A stretch of DNA of 10,691 bases from Verrucomicrobiales bacterium (GTDB taxonomy: Bacteria; Verrucomicrobiota; Verrucomicrobiia; Verrucomicrobiales; V1-33), in the NCBI GenBank assembly GCA_023253495.1, contig JALRGF010000140.1:1-10691 (forward strand). Direction: 5' to 3'. Below, in pieces: positions 1 to 5,972 of the stretch (within the stretch, counting starts at the first letter, position 1; the number at the start of each line of letters is the position of its first letter). The position numbers and the translations under genes were made by a program. The notes beneath the pieces are model-generated. The model was not told where the DNA came from. It ran no database searches and saw nothing but the letters and a program-made list of their open reading frames with translations.

Positions 1-1
1 C

Positions 2-766
2 GCCGGCCACCGCCTGGTCGCCACCGCCCGTCACCCGTCCCACCTCACCGACCTCGCCGCCGCCCATCCCGCTTCCTGCGAAGTCCTCGCCCTCGACGTC
101 ACCGACGCCGATCAGGTCCGCAATACCGTCGCCGCCGCCGCACGCGTCTGGGGACACCTCGACGTCGTCGTCAACAATGCCGGCTACGGCCTGATCGGTG
201 CCATCGAGGAATGCGGCGAGGACCAGATCCGCCGGAACTTTGAAACCAACTTCTTCGGACCCCTCCAGGTCACCCGCGCCGCCCTGCCGCTCCTGCGCGC
301 CCGCCGCTCCGGCCACTTCGTCTTCCTGAGCGCCGCCGCCGCCATCACCAATTACGCCGGCTTCGGCATCTACGGCGCCGCCAAAGGCGCCCTCGAAAGC
401 ATGGCCGAATCCCTGCGCGCCGAAACCGCCCCGCTCGGGCTCAAGGTCACCCTCGTCCAGCCCGGTCCGTTCCGCACTGACTTCATCGGCCGCTCGCTCG
501 ATCACGCCGCCACCCGCATCCCGGAATACGACGCCACCTCCGGCCGCTTCACCCAGTTCCTCGCCGGCATTGACGGACGCCAGCCCGGCGACCCCGACCG
601 CGCCGCCCGCATCATCGTCGACCTCGTCGCCACCGGTCGTGCCCCGTTCCACCTCCCCCTCGGCCGCTACGTTGTCGACAAAATCAAACGCCAGGCCGCC
701 ACCCTCGCCCGCGAGGCCGCCGAGTCGGAAGCCGTCGCCGCGAGCGCCGATTTCCCCGCCGCCTGA
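2..766 (+). CDS. SDR family NAD(P)-dependent oxidoreductase (5' end cut off)
   Basis: This is the C-terminal 254 residues of a classical short-chain dehydrogenase/reductase, a cytoplasmic Rossmann-fold enzyme that oxidises or reduces an alcohol or carbonyl with NAD(P). The frame is already open at the window edge and starts within the second beta strand (AGHRLVATAR). The start codon and the Gly-rich TGxxxGxG cofactor motif, about 20-25 residues, therefore lie upstream. Visible family marks are the LDVTD strand end, NNAGYG at residues 58-63, Asn83 in the helix that carries the structural Asn, YGAAK with Tyr124 and Lys128, and the QPGPFRTDF segment typical of SDRs that resemble oxidoreductases of unknown substrate. 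The catalytic Ser normally lies 13 residues before the Tyr. Here that position is Ala111, and the nearest Ser is Ser110, 14 residues before. The substrate cannot be told. Confidence in the family is high; confidence in activity is moderate. Confidence 0.93.
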   Translation, partial: AGHRLVATARHPSHLTDLAAAHPASCEVLALDVTDADQVRNTVAAAARVWGHLDVVVNNAGYGLIGAIEECGEDQIRRNFETNFFGPLQVTRAALPLLRARRSGHFVFLSAAAAITNYAGFGIYGAAKGALESMAESLRAETAPLGLKVTLVQPGPFRTDFIGRSLDHAATRIPEYDATSGRFTQFLAGIDGRQPGDPDRAARIIVDLVATGRAPFHLPLGRYVVDKIKRQAATLAREAAESEAVAASADFPAA

Positions 767-817
767 TCCGCCCGGCCCGCCCTTGAGTCCGCCCCCGCTC
801 TCGCCTACAGCCACTTC

Positions 818-2149
818 ATGTCTCCGCTTGATTCCCTGCTGACCTGTCTGCGTTTCGCCAGTGTCTCGACTGATTCCGCCCACGCCGGTGAAGTGCGCGC
901 CTGCGCGGACTGGCTCGCCTCCTTTCTCCGCGAGTCCGGGCTGGCGACCACCATTCACCCGACCGCCGGCCACCCGATCGTGGTCGCCCGCAACACGCAC
1001 CGGGCCGGACGGCCGACGGTGCTGCTCTACGGCCACTACGACGTGCAGCCGGCTGATCCGCTCGCGCTCTGGCACTCGCCGCCCTTCGAACCGCGGATCG
1101 AAAATGGCATTCTTTACGCCCGTGGCGCCACCGACAACAAAGGTCAGCTCATGGCCCACGCCAACGGCCTGCGCCAGACGATGACCGCCCACGGCGACCT
1201 GCCGGTCAATCTCATCGCCCTCTTCGAAGGCGAGGAGGAAATCGGCAGCCCGAACCTCGGCCCGTTTCTCCAATCCCACCGCGAGTCGCTCGCCTGCGAC
1301 GTGATCGCCATCTCCGACACCGGCATGGTCGCTCCGGGCGTGCCCACCTTCACCTACGGCCTGCGCGGCATCACCTGCTGCGAAATCGAGGTGACCGGGC
1401 CCGCCACCGACCTCCATTCCGGCATCTTCGGCGGCGCCGTGGCCAACCCGGCCACCGAACTCGCCCGCCTCATCGCCCAGCTGCACGACTCCGAAGGACG
1501 CATCCGGATCGACGGGTTTTACGACGCCGTCCGGCCGCTCGAAGCCTGGGAACGCGAGGCATGGGCCCGCCTGCCGCTTGACGACCCGGAAATCCTCCGC
1601 CTGACCGGATCCCCGGCGCTCCACGGCGAAGCCGGCTTCAGCTCACTCGAACGTCTCTGGGGCCGGCCCACCGCCGAGGTCAACGGCCTCGGCGGCGGCT
1701 ATCAGGGCGAAGGGTCCAAAACCGTGCTGCCCAGCCGCGCCTTCGCCAAATTCTCCTTCCGGCTCGTGCCCGACCAGAACCCGGATGACCTGCTCCCCCG
1801 CATCGAGGCCTGGCTGCAACACCACCTGCCCGCCACCGTCAAGGTCACCGTCCACCCCGGCCACAGCGGCCAGCCGTACGCCATGGACCCTCACTCACGC
1901 TTCGGCCGCGCCGCCCAGGCCGCCCTGCGCGACACCTTCAACGGCCGCGACCCCGCTCTCATCCGCGAAGGCGGCAGCATCCCCATCGTGCGCTCGTTCA
2001 AGGACATCCTCGGCGCCGACACCCTGCTGCTCGGCCTCGCCCTGCCCGACTGCCAGGCCCACGCCCCCAACGAAAACTTCCCGCTGGCCAACTTCGAGGC
2101 CGGTCAGCAGCTCAACCGCCACCTGCTCGAACACCTCGCCGCCGCCTGA
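818..2149 (+). CDS. M20 family metallopeptidase (dipeptidase, carnosinase/CPG2-like)
   Basis: A complete 443-residue di-zinc exopeptidase of family M20, probably a cytoplasmic dipeptidase since no signal peptide is visible. The metal and catalytic residues can be placed by motif. GHYDVQP holds His73 (metal) and Asp75; GATDNKG holds Asp106 (bridging metal ligand); FEGEEEIGS holds the expected general base Glu140 and metal ligand Glu141; ISDTG holds Asp167; and the closing His is His415 in QAHAPNENF. DLHSG with His200 marks the lid/dimerisation domain inserted at roughly residues 185-300, followed by the return to the catalytic domain (EGGSIPIVRSF near 384-394). Length is usual for the family. 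ATG at 818 is the first start in this frame, and no Shine-Dalgarno is seen upstream. The gene follows the SDR gene by 51 bp and precedes the mutase gene by 68 bp. Substrate specificity within M20 (dipeptide, acyl-amino acid, carbamoyl amino acid) is not settled, but the long lid and the motif spelling fit dipeptidases best. Confidence 0.93.
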   Translation: MSPLDSLLTCLRFASVSTDSAHAGEVRACADWLASFLRESGLATTIHPTAGHPIVVARNTHRAGRPTVLLYGHYDVQPADPLALWHSPPFEPRIENGILYARGATDNKGQLMAHANGLRQTMTAHGDLPVNLIALFEGEEEIGSPNLGPFLQSHRESLACDVIAISDTGMVAPGVPTFTYGLRGITCCEIEVTGPATDLHSGIFGGAVANPATELARLIAQLHDSEGRIRIDGFYDAVRPLEAWEREAWARLPLDDPEILRLTGSPALHGEAGFSSLERLWGRPTAEVNGLGGGYQGEGSKTVLPSRAFAKFSFRLVPDQNPDDLLPRIEAWLQHHLPATVKVTVHPGHSGQPYAMDPHSRFGRAAQAALRDTFNGRDPALIREGGSIPIVRSFKDILGADTLLLGLALPDCQAHAPNENFPLANFEAGQQLNRHLLEHLAAA

Positions 2150-2208
2150 ACTCTCCTCCCTCCCCTCCCCGCAACTCGTCCATTGCCACCCGCCCCCCGC
2201 GACGGTAA

Positions 2209-2221
2209 CCATGGTCCATGG
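2209..2221. repeat. 13-bp palindrome overlapping the mutase start codon
   Basis: CCATGGTCCATGG is two CCATGG sites around a central T, so it reads as a perfect odd-centred inverted repeat (6-bp arms). The second ATG (2218) is the start of the phospho-sugar mutase. The first ATG (2211) is in another frame that runs to about 2381. No Shine-Dalgarno selects between them; the protein homology selects 2218. Arms this close cannot form a normal hairpin in RNA, so if it matters it would be as a protein-binding site or by ribosome competition at the two ATGs. It may be chance. Confidence 0.4.
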
Positions 2222-4176
2222 ACGACCTGTCATCCACCCTCGATGCCGCCGTCACCCGCGGCGACCTGCTCCCCAGCAGCCGTCAACACCTCGCCGAACG
2301 GCTCGCCGGCCAACCGTCGGAGGTCGAAAAAGCCAGCATCCGGGAACTGGTCGACGGCGGCCACTGGACCGAACTGAATGACCGGTTTTTCAAGCGCATC
2401 AGCTTCGGCACCAGCGGTCTGCGCGGCCGCACGATCGGAAAAATCGTCACCGCCGCCGAGCGAGGCACCCCACGGCCAGACGGCCGCCCGGAATTCCCCG
2501 CCACCGGGACCAGCACCATGAATTACGCGGTCGCCGAACGCGCCACCCGAGGGTTCGTCGCCTACCTCAAGTCCGAACTCGCCGCCGCCGGCGTTTCCCG
2601 GCGTCCGCGGCTCGTCTTCGCCCATGACACCCGCCTGTTCTCCCGCGATTTCGCCGAACGCTGCGCCCGCACCGTCATCGAACAGGGCGGTGACGCCTGG
2701 CTCTTCGAGAGCCACCGCCCGACCCCGGAACTCAGCTTCGCCATCCGCCATCTCCAGGCCGACGGCGGGGTCATGCACACCGCCAGCCACAACCCGCCCC
2801 ACGACAACGGCTACAAGGTCTACTTCGCCGACGGTGCCGGCATCATCGACCCCGGCGCCACCCGCCTCAGCGAAACCATCGCCGCCCAGCCACCGAGCGC
2901 ACCACCCCTGCCCGCCAGCCAGCACGGCACCCTCACTCCGATCGGAGCGGAAATCGACGCCGCCTACACCTCCCGCCTCAAAGACGTCATCCTCCAGCCG
3001 GACCTGCTCCGCGCCGCCAAATCGCTGAAGGTCGTCTACACCGCCATCCACGGCACCGGCGGCGTGCACGTGCCCTCCCTGCTCCGCGACCTCGGCGTCC
3101 AGCTCCACACCGTGCCCGAACAGGACACCCCCGACGGCCGCTTCCCCACCGTCGAATCGCCCAACCCCGAAAACGCCGCCGCCCTGCAGATGGCCTGCGA
3201 CCTCGCCGAATCCATCGGCGCCGACCTCGTCATCGGCACCGACCCGGACTGCGACCGCATGGGCGTGGCGGTGCGTGACCCGCACGGGAAACTGGTCCTG
3301 CTCACCGGCAACCAGACCGGCTCGCTCATGGCCTGGTACCGGGTCACCACCCATTTCAAACTCGGGCTGCTCGACGAGACCAACAAGGCGCGCGCCGTGC
3401 TCGTCAAAACGTTCGTCACCACCGGCCTGCAGGACGCCATCGCCCGCCGCCACGGCCTGCCGGTCACCAACACCCTGACCGGCTTCAAATGGATCGGCGG
3501 CAAACAACTCAAATATGAACGCCTCCTGCCGCCCGACATCCAGGCCCGCTACCGCTCCCTCAGCGTGGCCGAAGCCCGCGCCGCCCACCTCCAGCACGGC
3601 CGCTACTACGTCTTCGGCGGCGAGGAAAGCTACGGGTACCTCGGCGCCGATTTCGTCCGCGACAAGGACGGCAACATGGCCGTCCTCATGTTCGTCGAAC
3701 TGGCCGCCCTCGCCGCCAGCCAGGGGCGCACCGTGACCGACCTGCTCGACGACATCCACGCCGAATACGGATACTTCGCCGAAATCAGCCGCGACCTGAA
3801 ACTGGAAGGCGCCGAGGGCGCCGCCCGCATCGCCACCCTCGTCGACAGCTACGCCCGCAACCCGCCACGGGAACTGGACGGCACGGCGGTCGTCGGACTG
3901 CGCCACTTCGGCATCGATACCATCCATGACGAGGAGGGCGACGTCGTCCCGCGCGAGGCCCTGCTCTTCGTCGAACTGGCCGACGGGCGCTCGTTCGCCG
4001 TGCGGCCGTCCGGCACCGAACCGAAGGTCAAATACTACTTCTTCGGCAAACGACTGCCGGCCCCCGGCTCCCGCCTGAGCACCGCCGAACTCGCCGCCGC
4101 AAAATCCGAGGTGCCGGCCGGTCTGGCCCGGCTCTGGGACAGCCTGCAGCCGGACATCGCGGCGCGGCTGGCCTGA
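2218..4176 (+). CDS. phosphoglucomutase/phosphomannomutase family protein (phospho-sugar mutase)
   Basis: A complete 652-residue alpha-D-phosphohexomutase, which moves the phosphate between C1 and C6 of glucose or mannose phosphate and so links glycolysis to glycogen and nucleotide-sugar synthesis. It is cytoplasmic. The four domains are marked in order: SFGTSGLRG at residues 62-70; the catalytic TASHNPPHDNGYK loop with the phosphoserine Ser190; the Mg-binding TDPDCDR loop with Asp342, Asp344 and Asp346; the sugar-binding GGEESYGYLG at 467-476; and the phosphate-binding RPSGTEPK at 596-603. The spelling and large size place it nearer the PgcA/PGM2-like mutases than the 450-residue ManB/GlmM group. 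It is somewhat longer than the roughly 580 residues usual there, partly from an Ala/Pro-rich stretch near 221-240 and a linker near 613-632. All catalytic residues are present, so it should be active. Glucose versus mannose preference cannot be read. The stop is 15 bp before lnt, which suggests one transcript. Confidence 0.95.
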   Translation: MDDLSSTLDAAVTRGDLLPSSRQHLAERLAGQPSEVEKASIRELVDGGHWTELNDRFFKRISFGTSGLRGRTIGKIVTAAERGTPRPDGRPEFPATGTSTMNYAVAERATRGFVAYLKSELAAAGVSRRPRLVFAHDTRLFSRDFAERCARTVIEQGGDAWLFESHRPTPELSFAIRHLQADGGVMHTASHNPPHDNGYKVYFADGAGIIDPGATRLSETIAAQPPSAPPLPASQHGTLTPIGAEIDAAYTSRLKDVILQPDLLRAAKSLKVVYTAIHGTGGVHVPSLLRDLGVQLHTVPEQDTPDGRFPTVESPNPENAAALQMACDLAESIGADLVIGTDPDCDRMGVAVRDPHGKLVLLTGNQTGSLMAWYRVTTHFKLGLLDETNKARAVLVKTFVTTGLQDAIARRHGLPVTNTLTGFKWIGGKQLKYERLLPPDIQARYRSLSVAEARAAHLQHGRYYVFGGEESYGYLGADFVRDKDGNMAVLMFVELAALAASQGRTVTDLLDDIHAEYGYFAEISRDLKLEGAEGAARIATLVDSYARNPPRELDGTAVVGLRHFGIDTIHDEEGDVVPREALLFVELADGRSFAVRPSGTEPKVKYYFFGKRLPAPGSRLSTAELAAAKSEVPAGLARLWDSLQPDIAARLA

Positions 4177-4191
4177 CCCACTGCGCCGCCC

Positions 4192-5901
4192 ATGTCGTTT
4201 CTCGCCGCCCTCACCACCGGCCTCCTGCTCTGGGCCTGCTACCCGCCGGTCAACTTCGGGGCGCTGGTCTGGCTCGCCCTCCTCCCGCTGCTGAGCGTGC
4301 TGTGGCCGCGATGGGAATCGCCCGAGCATGGTGACCGGCCGCAGAGCGGCGCCGCCGCGCCCCCCCCGCGCCCCGCGTGGTGGCGTCCGACCCGCGCACC
4401 CGGCGCCTTTCTCCACGGCTACCTCGCCGGGGCGACGTTTTTCCTGCTCAACCTGAACTGGCTCCGCCACGTCACCGCGCCGGGCATGGTCATGCTCGCG
4501 CTCTACCTTGCGCTTTACCCGGCGCTCTGGGCGCTCTTTGCCGCCACCGTCGGACGGCCACGCCGCCGGAACTCGAGGCGGGAACTGGCCCGCGCCGTGG
4601 TCGCCACGGCCGCCGCCTGGACCGGCCTGGAATGGCTCCGGGGCATCGCCCTCACCGGCTTCGGCTGGAATGGCCTCGGCGTACCCCTCGCCGGGTTCGC
4701 CCATGGCTCGCTCGCCCAGTGGGCCGAGTGGATCGGCGTCACCGGTCTGTCGTTCTTCATCGTCGCACCCGCCGCCCTGCTGGTCGCCCGCTGGCAATCA
4801 CTCAACACCCCTCCCGCCACCCCATGGACCCGCCGGACCCCCGCCCTCGCCGTCACCGCCGCCAGCACGCTCGCCGCCATCACCGCGCTGGCCACCGTCG
4901 GCGCCCGGCGCGCCCGCTCCATCCAGTCCGCATCCAAAACGCCGGCTCCGCTCACCATCGCCCTCATCCAACCGAACATCCCGCAGGAAAACAAGAATGC
5001 CTACGAATCGTTCGACGGCATCGCGGCCACCCTCGCCCGTCTCACGCGGCAGGCGTTCGACACCGAGCCCAAACCCGACCTCCTGGTCTGGCCCGAATCC
5101 TCGCTGCCCGCCCCCTTTTATTATGAAGGCGTCCAGGAGGTGCTGCGGCAGGGGAACACGCTCGGCGACTTTGTCCACGTGCTTGGCATCGACGACCAGG
5201 AGCTCGACGCATACTTCAACGCCATCGCCGTCTTCCGCGGCGACCCCCTCCGGGCGGCGCTGCACCACAAAGTGCACCTCGTCCCCTTCGGCGAATACCT
5301 GCCGGCGCGAGGGCTGTTCGGGCGCTTCGACTTCATCCGCGAACAACTTCCCGGCGACTTCAAAGCGGGCGACGCCGTCTCCCCGCTGCCGCTGCCGCCA
5401 CCCCCGCTCCCGGATTCGGCCCACATCACCGGCGGCCTTCCCGCCCCTTTGCCAGCCCCGTCTTTCACCCTCATCCCGCTGGTCTGCTTCGAGGACACGC
5501 TCGGCCGCGTCGCCCGCCGCTTCGCCCGCCCGGAGCCCCAGCTGATCGTCAATGTCACCAACGACGCCTGGTTCAAGGACAGCGCCGGCGCCGATCAGCA
5601 CCTCGCCAATGCCGTCTTCCGGTCGATCGAACTGCGCCGCCCCATGGTCCGCGCCGCCAACACCGGGGTCACCGCCGTCATCGATGAGCTTGGCCGCATC
5701 ACCCACCGCCTCCCGCGCCTCCGCGAAGGTCAGCTCAAGACCACCATCGCCCAACCAACTGTTTCAAAATCCACCCTTTACGCCCGTTTCGGCGACTCGT
5801 TCTCGGTTGCCCTGCTCGCCCTCGCCGCCCTCTCGCCCCTGATCACCCGACGACCGCCGCCGCGGGAGACACCCCCGAATCCCGCCTCAGGACTTGCCTG
5901 A
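4192..5901 (+). CDS. lnt: apolipoprotein N-acyltransferase Lnt
   Basis: Lnt N-acylates the N-terminal cysteine of lipoproteins at the periplasmic face of the inner membrane, the last step of lipoprotein maturation after Lgt and LspA. The 569-residue protein has the expected layout. An N-terminal membrane part has hydrophobic segments near 1-18, 24-38, 72-90, 98-120, 134-150, 180-200 and 216-236. A nitrilase-fold domain (about 254-520) follows, then a last membrane segment near 537-552. The Glu-Lys-Cys triad is visible: Glu302 in WPESSLP, Lys360 in HHKVHLVPFGEYLP and Cys432 in VCFEDTLG. Glu368 and Glu434 match further conserved acidic residues. It is longer than the E. coli enzyme (512) for three reasons: a Pro/Arg-rich cytoplasmic loop at 41-70 that holds a run of eight C in the DNA, a Pro-rich insert near 393-424 between Lys360 and Cys432, and a Pro-rich tail. 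ATG 4192 directly precedes the first membrane segment. Its presence implies a diderm envelope. Confidence 0.95.
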   Translation: MSFLAALTTGLLLWACYPPVNFGALVWLALLPLLSVLWPRWESPEHGDRPQSGAAAPPPRPAWWRPTRAPGAFLHGYLAGATFFLLNLNWLRHVTAPGMVMLALYLALYPALWALFAATVGRPRRRNSRRELARAVVATAAAWTGLEWLRGIALTGFGWNGLGVPLAGFAHGSLAQWAEWIGVTGLSFFIVAPAALLVARWQSLNTPPATPWTRRTPALAVTAASTLAAITALATVGARRARSIQSASKTPAPLTIALIQPNIPQENKNAYESFDGIAATLARLTRQAFDTEPKPDLLVWPESSLPAPFYYEGVQEVLRQGNTLGDFVHVLGIDDQELDAYFNAIAVFRGDPLRAALHHKVHLVPFGEYLPARGLFGRFDFIREQLPGDFKAGDAVSPLPLPPPPLPDSAHITGGLPAPLPAPSFTLIPLVCFEDTLGRVARRFARPEPQLIVNVTNDAWFKDSAGADQHLANAVFRSIELRRPMVRAANTGVTAVIDELGRITHRLPRLREGQLKTTIAQPTVSKSTLYARFGDSFSVALLALAALSPLITRRPPPRETPPNPASGLA

Positions 5902-5922
5902 ATGCCAAAATGGCACTATGGG
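5894..5922 (+). promoter_or_regulatory. possible promoter for the PAS-domain gene
   Basis: Between lnt and the PAS gene the base composition drops sharply to AT-richer sequence (about 5901-5955) in an otherwise GC-rich window. TTGCCT (5894-5899) and TATGGG (5917-5922) are 17 bp apart, with 4/6 and 3/6 matches to the sigma70 -35 and -10 boxes. A start of transcription near 5929 would leave a leader of about 44 nt before ATG 5973. The -10 match is weak, so this is a suggestion only; lnt may simply read through. Confidence 0.25.
5903..5915. promoter_or_regulatory. 13-bp palindrome, candidate operator
   Basis: TGCCAAAATGGCA is a perfect inverted repeat with 5-bp arms TGCCA/TGGCA around AAA, directly after the lnt stop codon. 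It falls in the spacer of the putative -35/-10 pair, the classic place for a repressor site. A second, overlapping inverted pair, ATGCC (5902-5906) and GGCAT (5921-5925), would bracket it. No T-run follows, so it is not an intrinsic terminator. The binding protein is unknown. Confidence 0.35.
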
Positions 5923-5972
5923 CATATTTGCACTCGTTTGCGTATTTGATTCGCCATTCCGCCAAAAGCCTC

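Noticed and set aside
2230..4797. A very long open frame (855 codons) on the minus strand opposite the mutase and lnt
   Set aside because: It mirrors two genes with intact family motifs. Its translation is Gly/Glu/Val-rich and motif-free, as expected from the complement of C-ending codons in GC-rich DNA.
5910..5972. An N-terminal extension of 21 residues for the PAS protein from ATG 5910
   Set aside because: It lies in the AT-rich, palindrome-bearing block, has no ribosome binding site, and the receiver fold begins only after ATG 5973. It remains possible.
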